This document shows, in pieces, positions 1 through 6,328 of a stretch of 19,661 bases of DNA. The notes under the pieces are model-generated. The model made no database searches, was not told the origin of the DNA, and was given only the letters and a program-made list of their open reading frames with translations. Every line of letters begins with the position of its first letter. Position 1 is the first letter of the stretch. Source of the stretch: JBOGIF01 sp050742415 (GTDB lineage: Bacteria > Actinomycetota > Acidimicrobiia > Acidimicrobiales > AC-14). The DNA is taken from NCBI GenBank assembly GCA_050742415.1, contig JBOGIF010000188.1:1-19661 (forward strand), read 5' to 3'. The position numbers were made by a program, and so were the translations under genes.

Positions 1-632
1 CCCGGGAGCGCCACCGCCTCGGCCACCACGCCCGACGAGTCGACGATGGACGGAAGCACGGCCCGAGGGATGCGCAGGACGTCGAGGACAGCCCCGTCCC
101 AGCCGGAGCCGTCCAGCTCCACCAACCCGGTGACCGCCGCGTTCGAGAGATCGGTCACGTGGGCCGAGCCCCGTGACAGGGTCCACGCCACCCAGCTGTC
201 GACGGTGCCGAAGCAGAGGTCCCGCCCACGTTCCGGGTCGGCCGTGTCGAGCAGGAAGGCGAGTTTGGCCGCCGACATGGTGGGCGTGAGCCGGAGCCCC
301 GACGACTGGAGGGCGAGGCACATGGCGGCCGTTCGCAGGTCCTGCCAGCCGATCCCCGGCGCCACCGGCTCCCCCGAGGACCGGTCCCATACGATGGTCG
401 AGCAGCGCTGGTTGGCTATGCCGACCGCCTCTACCGGGCCGGCCTCGGCCAAGGCTTCGCCGGCCGTGTCCAGCACCGCAGCCGCCATCTTCACAGGATC
501 GAACTCCACGAAGTTCGGCGCGGGGGTGCTCGGCAGCACGTGCCGACGAGCCACGAAGGCCACCGTTGCGTCGGGCCGCACCACCGATGACCGAACGCTG
601 CTCGTGCCCACGTCGACCACCAGGAAGCTCAA
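1..632 (-). CDS. FGGY-family carbohydrate/polyol kinase, 3'-truncated by the window edge
   Basis: N-terminal 210 residues of an FGGY kinase, which phosphorylates a sugar or polyol with ATP. Visible are the phosphate-binding DVGTSSVR loop (residues 7-14), FVEFDP (41-46), GIANQR (71-76), GWQDLRT (95-101) and FGTVDSWVAW (141-150). The overall spacing resembles glycerol kinase. Two glycerol-contacting positions differ: the usual Arg-Glu after GIANQ is Arg76-Cys77, and the aromatic residue of the P-Y-F-S segment is Thr118. I therefore call the family and not glycerol kinase. The start is TTG at 632-630, overlapping the upstream membrane gene's TGA by 4 bp (TTGA), which implies translational coupling. 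The ATG at 639-637 is out of frame. The C-terminal half, with the rest of the substrate site, lies outside the window. Confidence 0.85.
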   Translation of the reverse strand, partial: MSFLVVDVGTSSVRSSVVRPDATVAFVARRHVLPSTPAPNFVEFDPVKMAAAVLDTAGEALAEAGPVEAVGIANQRCSTIVWDRSSGEPVAPGIGWQDLRTAAMCLALQSSGLRLTPTMSAAKLAFLLDTADPERGRDLCFGTVDSWVAWTLSRGSAHVTDLSNAAVTGLVELDGSGWDGAVLDVLRIPRAVLPSIVDSSGVVAEAVALP

Positions 633-1021
633 CTCCCATCCCCCTCGTCGTCGGCAGGCGACCCGGAAGCCCTCGGTGGCGCGGGCGGCAGGGATCTCCG
701 GCGGACCGTGCTCAGCAGGCCGCCGAACATACCGGCCGAAGCCGACATGAGGGCGCTGAACCCGAGCAGCACCGGGCTGGCGAGGCCCCTGCCGGCCACC
801 AGCCGGCCGGCGACGATCACCGCCTCCAAGGCGACGAACACGGCGAGGGCTGCGAAGGCGCCCGAGGTCAAGGGCGCAGCGGGCTCGGCGCGGCCGGCCC
901 GATGGCCGGCGACCCCCAGGCCGGCGAGCAGCACGAGGTAGAGGGGCACGGCGAGGTCGGAGCCCTTGGGAAGGGCGAGTCCTAGAACCACCACCGGCAC
1001 CACCAAGAGAAGCCCGGCCAA
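629..1021 (-). CDS. small four-helix membrane protein, unknown function
   Basis: Unrecognised protein of about 130 residues. Four hydrophobic stretches (about residues 2-18, 24-41, 53-74 and 80-103) are followed by a polar tail rich in Arg, Pro and Asp, so it is probably an integral membrane protein. The start is uncertain. TTG at 1021 is used here, but the frame stays open upstream through an Arg-containing segment that would make a natural cytoplasmic N-terminus, with a possible CTG start near 1054. It lies 58 bp after the exchanger gene and overlaps the FGGY kinase start by 4 bp, so the three genes are probably one transcript. Co-transcription with a kinase could hint at solute uptake or sensing, but no transporter motif is visible. 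Confidence 0.65.
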   Translation of the reverse strand: MAGLLLVVPVVVLGLALPKGSDLAVPLYLVLLAGLGVAGHRAGRAEPAAPLTSGAFAALAVFVALEAVIVAGRLVAGRGLASPVLLGFSALMSASAGMFGGLLSTVRRRSLPPAPPRASGSPADDEGDGS

Positions 1022-1079
1022 CGCGCCCGCCCGGACGGACCCCCAACGAACCGGAGGCAGGATCAGCGTGGCGAACCCG

Positions 1080-2381
1080 TCAACCTGATGAGAGCTCGGC
1101 GTAGGACGTGCGCAGCCCGTCCCGGAGGAGCAGGGCCATCCTCCGCCGGGCCCGGACGAGAATGGTGGCAGCCGCCACCAGGTATACGACGGAGACGATC
1201 ACCAGCTCGAGGCCATGCGCCGACTCGGGCACGAGCGCACCAAGGACGAACTGCGCCCAGAAGAGGCCGAAGAGCACCCCGGCTTCCTTCACCGATATCG
1301 ACAGGTTGGCCAGTATCGCCACGGCGAAGACCGACTGGGCGGCCGTGAGGAGGAGCTCCTCTCGCTGGCGGGCCACTATCGGCAGCCCGTCGAGCCCACC
1401 CGAGGCGATGGCGAACACGATAGGCAGCGTGCCCACGAGAAGGGTCCACTGGTTCACCTTTGACGAGACCAGAGTGCCGAGGCCGGCGTTGGTGTTCAGC
1501 CGCCAGGCGTAGAGCCCGGCGATCAACAGCTCCGGTGACTCCGACGCCAGCGGAGCGAGCCATTGGACCAGCAGGAACTCGCTGACCCCGAACTGGGACC
1601 CGGTGGCAACGAGCGCCTCGGCGAATGGCTCGGCGACGAGCAGGATCACCGTGGCCGCGAACAGGAAGAGCGACACCACCGACGTCCGACGCTGCCTGAC
1701 CCCGAATGTGGCTATGTACGACGCGGGGCCGACGAGGTGTGGCGCCTCGGCCGGGGCGCGGGAGATGCGCACGGTGTAGGCGACGAACAGCCCGACGAGG
1801 AGGGCAGCGTCGACCAGGGTGATCGTGCGCTTGAGGGGCAGGGTGAGCGAGTAGGCGCAGGCGATGGTGAGGAATGCCAGCTCCACCGAGTGCGACCGCT
1901 CCAACACGACCTCGCGACCCGGGATGCCGCGCCGGCGCCACTGGTACCAGGCGACGAACACGACGAGCGACCAACCGATCCCGATCAGGAGCCGGTTGGC
2001 GCCGGTCATGTTGGCCAGGGCGAGCGAGCACGCGGACTCGCCGGCGCTGCCGGGGGCCTGGCATGCCGGACCGAACTGCTCCACCGCGTTGCCGCCCTTC
2101 CAGGCGAAGACCAGGTCGACGGCGTACTCCGGAAGCACGGCTATGAAGGCGAGCACGGCGATGGAGAGGCCGGCAGAGATGTCGAGCTGAGCGACCTCGG
2201 CCGCCCACGACAGCAGGAAGGCGGAGCCCACGATGGCCAGGCCGAACAGCACGGCCTCCACGACGTGGGACGTGTGCAGCCCGCCGAGGCGGGTGAAGAG
2301 GCCGGGAGCGGTGAGAGCGAAGGCGAGTAGAAGGGAGACTCGCTGGCGGCTCACCCGCACCCGCTCGGGGGTGGTCGTCAC
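1080..2381 (-). CDS. Na+/Ca2+ exchanger family cation antiporter
   Basis: Integral membrane protein of about 433 residues with roughly 11 hydrophobic segments and the two inverted alpha repeats of the CaCA superfamily. Repeat 1 carries AVLPEY (around 81-86) and ANMTGANRLL (123-132). Repeat 2 carries LASESPEL (278-285) and SSKVNQWTLL (306-315). The acidic Glu in each repeat and the Asn-containing second halves are the usual cation-binding elements. Expected role: exchange of Ca2+ or another divalent cation against Na+ or H+. The GTG start at 2381 is chosen because AGGA lies about 10 nt upstream and the conserved region begins soon after. An ATG at 2477 would add 32 polar residues that do not look like part of the family. 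It is divergent from whiB and followed by the small membrane protein and the FGGY kinase. Confidence 0.88.
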   Translation of the reverse strand: MTTTPERVRVSRQRVSLLLAFALTAPGLFTRLGGLHTSHVVEAVLFGLAIVGSAFLLSWAAEVAQLDISAGLSIAVLAFIAVLPEYAVDLVFAWKGGNAVEQFGPACQAPGSAGESACSLALANMTGANRLLIGIGWSLVVFVAWYQWRRRGIPGREVVLERSHSVELAFLTIACAYSLTLPLKRTITLVDAALLVGLFVAYTVRISRAPAEAPHLVGPASYIATFGVRQRRTSVVSLFLFAATVILLVAEPFAEALVATGSQFGVSEFLLVQWLAPLASESPELLIAGLYAWRLNTNAGLGTLVSSKVNQWTLLVGTLPIVFAIASGGLDGLPIVARQREELLLTAAQSVFAVAILANLSISVKEAGVLFGLFWAQFVLGALVPESAHGLELVIVSVVYLVAAATILVRARRRMALLLRDGLRTSYAELSSG

Positions 2382-2466
2382 GCCGGCGATCCTAGGGGGA
2401 TTGGCGGACCGGCCCGTTCGCCCGGCGGCGGAACGTAAATGCGTGGATTTCGCAACACCGATGTTC

Positions 2467-2472
2467 GATAAT
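2467..2472 (+). promoter_or_regulatory. possible -10 element for whiB
   Basis: GATAAT lies in a locally AT-rich part of the whiB/exchanger intergenic region, 55 nt before the whiB ATG. The -35 region (around 2444-2449, TGGATT) matches the consensus poorly, so this rests on the -10 alone. Confidence 0.3.
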
Positions 2473-2527
2473 TCCAAGCGGGACCCTACGTTTGGGGACT
2501 CGGCAATGGAGGAAAGGTGACCCGCTG

Positions 2528-2764
2528 ATGGAGCAGTCCTGGCGCAATCGAGGCGCGTGCCGCGGTCTGGACCCGGGCGTGTTCTACCCCGTGACCGAGG
2601 ACGACGCCCACGAAGCCAGGGCGATCTGTGGCACGTGCAGCGTCAGGGCCCAGTGCCTGGACTACGCCCTGGACAACCGGGAGCACCAAGGCGTCTGGGG
2701 CGGGGCCACCGAAAAGGAGCGCCGGCGGATGATCCGCCAGCGTCGCAAGAGCGCCGCCGCCTGA
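2528..2764 (+). CDS. WhiB-family iron-sulfur transcription factor
   Basis: 78-residue WhiB-like protein. The four cluster cysteines are Cys11, Cys34, Cys37 and Cys43, in the family pattern C-Xn-C-X2-C-X5-C. They are followed by the turn GVWGG (55-59) and a basic tail, KERRRMIRQRRK (63-74), for DNA or sigma-factor contact. WhiB proteins hold an O2/NO-sensitive 4Fe-4S cluster and usually bind region 4 of the housekeeping sigma factor. There is no AT-hook (RGRP), which argues against WhiB7. The REAK/CLDYAL-like centre is closest in feel to the WhiB2/WhmD group, but I would not assign a number. ATG 2528 is used; GGAGGAAAGG lies upstream at a somewhat long spacing. An in-frame upstream start at 2492 would add 12 residues overlapping the SD. 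Confidence 0.92.
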   Translation: MEQSWRNRGACRGLDPGVFYPVTEDDAHEARAICGTCSVRAQCLDYALDNREHQGVWGGATEKERRRMIRQRRKSAAA

Positions 2765-2793
2765 AAGGGCCCATCGACTAACGGCTCGGGCGC

Positions 2794-2799
2794 TATCGT
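2794..2799 (+). promoter_or_regulatory. -10-like hexamer for a leaderless trpD transcript
   Basis: TATCGT ends 9 nt before the trpD ATG and no Shine-Dalgarno is present, which fits transcription starting at or very near the start codon. See the finding on the repeated pattern. Confidence 0.4.
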
Positions 2800-2808
2800 C
2801 TGCGCCCG

Positions 2809-3870
2809 ATGACGCTGGCTGAGCTCGGGGGCTGGCCGTCGGTTCTGGGGCTTCTGAGTCGGCGATCCGACCTCACCTCCGACCACTCGGCGGCGGCGCT
2901 GTCGGCTCTGCTATCGGGAGAAGCGACGTCTGCGCAGATCGCCGGCTTCTGTCTCGCCTTGCGTGTGAAGGGCGAGACCGTGGAGGAGATCCGGGGCCTG
3001 TTGGGGGCCATGCTCGACCGCTGCGAAAAGGTTCCCGTTCCGGCTGGCTTGGACCCGGTCGACACGTGCGGCACCGGCGGCGACCGGAGCAGCACCATCA
3101 ACGCGTCGACGATTGCCGCGCTCGTCGTCGCCGGGGCCGGCGCCGCGGTCTGCAAGCACGGCAACCGGGCCGCATCCTCTCGCTGCGGATCGGCCGACGT
3201 TCTGGAGGCCCTCGGCGTGACGGTCGACGTCGGCCCCGAGGGGGTGGCGGCCTGCCTCGCCGAGGCAGGCATGGCCTTCTGCTACGCGCCCCGCTTCCAC
3301 CCTGCCCTTCGCCATGCCGGGCAGACTCGCCGCGAGCTCGGCGTCCCCACGGTGTTCAACATCCTGGGCCCTCTGGCCAACCCGGCTGGGGTCAAGCGTC
3401 AGGCGCTCGGCGTCAGCGACCCGGGCCTGGCCGAGAAGGTCATGGGTGTGCTCCAGGCCAACGGTGCCGATAGGGCCCTCGTCTTCTACGGCCACGACGG
3501 GCTCGACGAGCTGTCCACGGTGACGACCTCCACAGTTCTGGAGCTACGGGATGGCGAGGTTCGAAGGAGTGAGGTCGACCCCGTCAGCCTCGGTCTGGAC
3601 GCCGCCGACCCGGGGGCGCTCCGTGGTGGCGATGCCGCCACCAACGCCGGCCTGGCCCGCCGGGTCCTCGACGGAGCGCCCGGGCCACACCGTCAGTTCG
3701 TACTGCTCAACGCCGCTGCGGGGGTGGTAGCCGCCGGCTTGGTGGACGATTTGGCCGCAGGCCTGGAGGTTGCGGCAGAGTCTGTCGACAGCGGACGGGC
3801 AAGCGAAGTGCTCGAGCGGCTGGTGAAGGTCTCCGCGCAGCAGTCCGGCGTCCCGCCTGCGGCTGGCTGA
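2809..3870 (+). CDS. trpD: anthranilate phosphoribosyltransferase
   Basis: 353 residues, normal length. Second step of tryptophan synthesis: it transfers phosphoribose from PRPP to anthranilate, in the cytoplasm. The diagnostic motifs are in order: the PRPP-binding DTCGTGGD (85-92), KHGNRAASSRCGSAD (116-130) with the anthranilate-binding Arg downstream, NILGPLANP (184-192), and YGHDGLDEL (227-235). The last usually reads V-H-G-x-D-G-L-D-E and here has Tyr-Gly-His. No other trp gene is nearby, so it is an isolated trp gene, as is common in actinobacteria. The start is ATG 2809, with a -10-like element directly upstream and no SD. Confidence 0.96.
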   Translation: MTLAELGGWPSVLGLLSRRSDLTSDHSAAALSALLSGEATSAQIAGFCLALRVKGETVEEIRGLLGAMLDRCEKVPVPAGLDPVDTCGTGGDRSSTINASTIAALVVAGAGAAVCKHGNRAASSRCGSADVLEALGVTVDVGPEGVAACLAEAGMAFCYAPRFHPALRHAGQTRRELGVPTVFNILGPLANPAGVKRQALGVSDPGLAEKVMGVLQANGADRALVFYGHDGLDELSTVTTSTVLELRDGEVRRSEVDPVSLGLDAADPGALRGGDAATNAGLARRVLDGAPGPHRQFVLLNAAAGVVAAGLVDDLAAGLEVAAESVDSGRASEVLERLVKVSAQQSGVPPAAG

Positions 3871-3893
3871 GCGAAGTTGCGAGGGGAGAGGCA

Positions 3894-4430
3894 ATGGGGC
3901 AGGTGAGGCTGCGCTCGTTGGCGGTCGCGGTAGGCGTAGCGGTCCTGGCCGGCGCGTGCGGCGGCGGCGGATCGGGTGGCGGGTCGGGGAAGGCGTCGAG
4001 CGCCACGACTGTCGCGGGCGGTGACCAGGGCCCGGCCGGTTCCCTGCCGACCGGAGCGTCGGGCGGTCCTTGTCGCCTCCTGACCGAGGGCGACGTCGGG
4101 ACGGCCGTCGGCACGACGGTCCGCCAGGCCGGCTCTACAGCCTCGGGTCAGGCGACGAGCTGCGTCTTCGCCCTGAGCTCCGCGCCCGACCAGATAGTGC
4201 TGGTGGTGGCCAACCGCGAGGGTGGCGTACCCGGCTTCGAGGCAGCCAAGGCGGGAGGCCCGGTCGAGCCGATCTCCGGGCTGGGTGACCGGGCTTTCGT
4301 CTCGGGGGGCAAGGTCATCGTGCTTCGTGGATCCACGCTGCTGATGGTCCTCGTGGGCCTGAGGCAGCCGTCGACCACCCTGTCACGGGTGGCTCGGGAG
4401 CTGGCGCAAGTAGCCGTGAAGAGGCTTTGA
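3894..4430 (+). CDS. secreted lipoprotein, DUF3558-like
   Basis: 178-residue lipoprotein. A positively charged N-terminus and hydrophobic stretch end in LAGAC, with lipid-attachment Cys22, followed by a flexible Gly/Ser linker. The mature domain starts with PCRLLTEGDV and has a second Cys in ATSCVF, a layout reminiscent of actinobacterial DUF3558-type cell-wall lipoproteins (two Cys that may form a disulfide). The family resemblance is weak and the function is unknown. A strong SD (GGGGAGAGG, 3883-3891) precedes ATG 3894. It lies 23 bp after trpD and 7 bp before the zinc-ribbon gene. Confidence 0.85.
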   Translation: MGQVRLRSLAVAVGVAVLAGACGGGGSGGGSGKASSATTVAGGDQGPAGSLPTGASGGPCRLLTEGDVGTAVGTTVRQAGSTASGQATSCVFALSSAPDQIVLVVANREGGVPGFEAAKAGGPVEPISGLGDRAFVSGGKVIVLRGSTLLMVLVGLRQPSTTLSRVARELAQVAVKRL

Positions 4431-4437
4431 GGCTCGC

Positions 4438-4668
4438 GTGGCGCTAGCCGAACGATACCGGTGCCGGGCCTGCGGGAACCTGACCCGTTTCGACGTCGTG
4501 TCGACCCGGCGGACCCGGGCCTTCCATCACTACTCGATCGCCGGTGAGCTCTCGGTGGAGGACGCGGAGGTCCTGCTGGAGTCGATCGAGGACGTGTCGT
4601 GCCGGTGGTGCGGGTCGGGCGCCGCGGTGGAGACCCTGGCAGGGGAGTCGCAAGGGATGGGCGGCTGA
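4438..4668 (+). CDS. small zinc-ribbon-like protein, unknown function
   Basis: 76 residues with two CxxC knuckles: Cys9/Cys12 (CRAC) and Cys55/Cys58 (CRWC). This is a classic four-Cys zinc ribbon with a 42-residue insert containing an acidic helix. Such small ribbons often bind nucleic acid or serve as protein adaptors, but the role here is unknown. GTG 4438 is preceded by GAGG at suitable spacing. It begins 7 bp after the lipoprotein gene, and its 3' end overlaps or abuts the NYN-domain gene, so the two are probably translated together. That link to a nuclease-like protein makes an RNA-related role plausible, by inference only. Confidence 0.75.
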   Translation: MALAERYRCRACGNLTRFDVVSTRRTRAFHHYSIAGELSVEDAEVLLESIEDVSCRWCGSGAAVETLAGESQGMGG

Positions 4669-5984
4669 CCCCCGCCACGGAGAACCTGCTCCGGCCCGCC
4701 CTGGAGGCGGCGGTGGTGGTGGCCCGCATGACGGGTGACGACGCGCCCGTGGTCTCCGCTCCGGTGCCCCTGCGGCCCTTTTTGCGCTTCTCACGGCTGC
4801 CGCCCAGGGCGCTTGGGATCGTCCGCAAGGCGTTGGACGCCGACGAGCCGTTCCGCCTGGCGGTGGCCGAGAAGGCCTCGGAGGACATGGTCGGCAGGGC
4901 ATCGTGGTTGTTCCTCCACCGCCCCGAGGGTTGGTCCGACGAGCTCGGGGACCTGGCGGCCGCCGCCGAGTCTGCTGGCTCGGAGGCCGCCGCCGCCCGG
5001 GCCGAGAGCGACGCCCTCCGGGCCGCCCGTCGGCAGCTGGCGGCGGCCCAGGGGGAGGCCGGCCGGTGGCGGGACCAGGCGGCCGAGAGCCGGGCGGAGG
5101 CGGCGAGGGCGGTGGCTGTTCTCGGTGAGGAGCGGCGCAACCGCCGCGAGGCGGTGGAGCGAACGATCCAGCTCGACCGCGACCTCGCTGCCGCACGCCT
5201 CGAGCGCGAGCAGGCGTTGGCAGTGGCGCAGTCGGAACGGGCCGGCGCGGCATTGGCGGCCGAGGCGGTGTCGCGGGCGTCGAGGGAGGCCGCCTCGCTG
5301 CGGGCGGAGCTGGCGGCGACGGCCGCGGGCAACGCCGTCTCCGGCGCGGTGGCGGCGCTGGAGGCTGCCGCGTCCGCGGTGATCTCCATAGGGGAGTCCC
5401 TGTTGGCAGCAGCGAGGGACCTGGATGTCGTGCCTTCTGGTCTCCGCCCGCGTCAGCCGGGTGAAGACCTCCCGGCGGCCGACGGCGGCACGGCGCGTTC
5501 TCGCTCTGCTCGGCGCCGACCGGCCCCTTTGCCCGGGGGTGTGCTCGACGACTCGGTGGAGGCGGCCGACCATCTCCTGCGGCTCCCCGGCGTGTTGGCG
5601 CTGGTCGACGGTTACAACGTCACGCACGCCGCTTGGCCGGACCTGGCTCTCGCCGAGCAGAGGCGGCGGCTGGTCGACGCGCTCGGAGAGCTGGCGGCTC
5701 GCAGCGGCGCCGAGGTGTTGGTGGTGTTCGACGGAGCCGAGGTGCCCTCCCAACCTGTGGTGTCGTCCGCCCAGCGGACCGTGAAGGTCTCGTTCTCGCC
5801 TGCCGGGGTGGAGGCCGACGACGTCGTGATCGACATGGCATCGTCCGCGCCCCAGGCCCGGCCGGTGGTGGTGGTGTCGAGCGACCGGCGGGTGCGCGAC
5901 GGAGCAGCGGGCGCCGGCGCCAACACCCTCTCGTCAAGCACCCTCCTGGCCGCCATCGGCCGCCAGGGTGTCCCCCGGAGCTGA
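4599..5984 (+). CDS. coiled-coil protein with C-terminal NYN (YacP-like) ribonuclease domain
   Basis: Up to 461 residues. An N-terminal region (about 25-115) contains LRPALE and FLRFSRLP. Next is a long Ala/Glu/Arg-rich coiled coil (about 122-242), then a basic linker (300-310). The C-terminal YacP-type NYN domain (about 330-455) shows VDGYNV (336-341), VVFDGAE (376-381), EADDVVIDM (405-413) and VVVSSDRRVRDGA (424-436). The acidic residues D337, D378, D407/D408 and D429 fit the metal-binding set of PIN/NYN nucleases; YacP/Rae1 in Bacillus cuts mRNA on the ribosome. The start is uncertain. GTGs at 4599, 4605 and 4608 lie inside the zinc-ribbon gene, a CTG at 4665 overlaps its stop, and ATG 4728 would cut into the first conserved stretch. 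Confidence 0.85.
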   Translation: MPVVRVGRRGGDPGRGVARDGRLTPATENLLRPALEAAVVVARMTGDDAPVVSAPVPLRPFLRFSRLPPRALGIVRKALDADEPFRLAVAEKASEDMVGRASWLFLHRPEGWSDELGDLAAAAESAGSEAAAARAESDALRAARRQLAAAQGEAGRWRDQAAESRAEAARAVAVLGEERRNRREAVERTIQLDRDLAAARLEREQALAVAQSERAGAALAAEAVSRASREAASLRAELAATAAGNAVSGAVAALEAAASAVISIGESLLAAARDLDVVPSGLRPRQPGEDLPAADGGTARSRSARRRPAPLPGGVLDDSVEAADHLLRLPGVLALVDGYNVTHAAWPDLALAEQRRRLVDALGELAARSGAEVLVVFDGAEVPSQPVVSSAQRTVKVSFSPAGVEADDVVIDMASSAPQARPVVVVSSDRRVRDGAAGAGANTLSSSTLLAAIGRQGVPRS

Positions 5985-6013
5985 GGCCCCCCTTGGCTGT
6001 CACACCCTGTCGG

Positions 6014-6019
6014 TAGGTT
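6014..6019 (+). promoter_or_regulatory. -10-like hexamer before the 61-residue Cys-rich gene
   Basis: TAGGTT ends 8 nt before ATG 6028, with TTGGCT 15 nt further upstream (5993-5998) as a possible -35. No SD is present, so this is a candidate leaderless promoter. Confidence 0.4.
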
Positions 6020-6027
6020 CGGCAGGC

Positions 6028-6213
6028 ATGGAGATCAGTTGCGACGAGTGCGTGATGCAGCACACCCCGGCGTGCGACGACTGTGTGGTGAGCTTCGTCT
6101 GCAACCGCGAGCCCGGCGACGCAGTGGTGTTCGACGCCGGCGAGATGCGGGCGGTGAAGCTGTTGCACCGGGCCGGTCTGGTGCCCGGTCTGCGGCTCCG
6201 ACGACCGGGCTGA
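6028..6213 (+). CDS. 61-residue cysteine-rich small protein, unknown function
   Basis: 61 residues with Cys5, Cys8, Cys16, Cys19 and Cys25 plus His12 in the first 25 residues. The two CxxC pairs could hold zinc or an iron-sulfur cluster. The second half is a short helix-forming segment rich in Leu and Arg, with no secretion signal. I do not recognise a named family. The codon usage is strongly GC3-biased and the protein fits a real gene. ATG 6028 is used because the Cys motif begins immediately and a -10-like element precedes it; an in-frame start at 5968 would overlap the NYN gene's stop. It lies between the NYN gene and sepH on the same strand. Confidence 0.72.
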   Translation: MEISCDECVMQHTPACDDCVVSFVCNREPGDAVVFDAGEMRAVKLLHRAGLVPGLRLRRPG

Positions 6214-6319
6214 GGCCGAGGCTTGGCCGCCTCCAACCATCGGCGGGAGCATCCACGGCTGGCCCAGTAGGCGGTGCTACGGTCGCTTGGGAGGCTCGAA
6301 CCCGGGCCCGTTGCACGTT

Positions 6320-6326
6320 GGGAGGG
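6320..6326 (+). promoter_or_regulatory. Shine-Dalgarno that fixes the sepH start
   Basis: GGGAGGG sits directly before GTG 6329 and supports this start over the in-frame upstream start at 6287. Confidence 0.5.
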
Positions 6327-6328
6327 CC

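Noticed and set aside
1563..2330. 255-residue plus-strand ORF opposite the cation exchanger
   Set aside because: Extremely rich in Gly, Glu, Asp and His with no hydrophobic core; antisense of a clear membrane protein.
4148..5389. 413-residue minus-strand ORF opposite the lipoprotein, zinc-ribbon and NYN genes
   Set aside because: Ala/Ser/Arg low-complexity antisense of the coiled coil; it spans three recognisable genes on the other strand.
6290..6320. TTCGA-containing stretch on the minus strand that looks like a tRNA T-loop
   Set aside because: The flanking stem does not pair over 5 bp, and no acceptor stem, D-arm or anticodon arm can be built around it.
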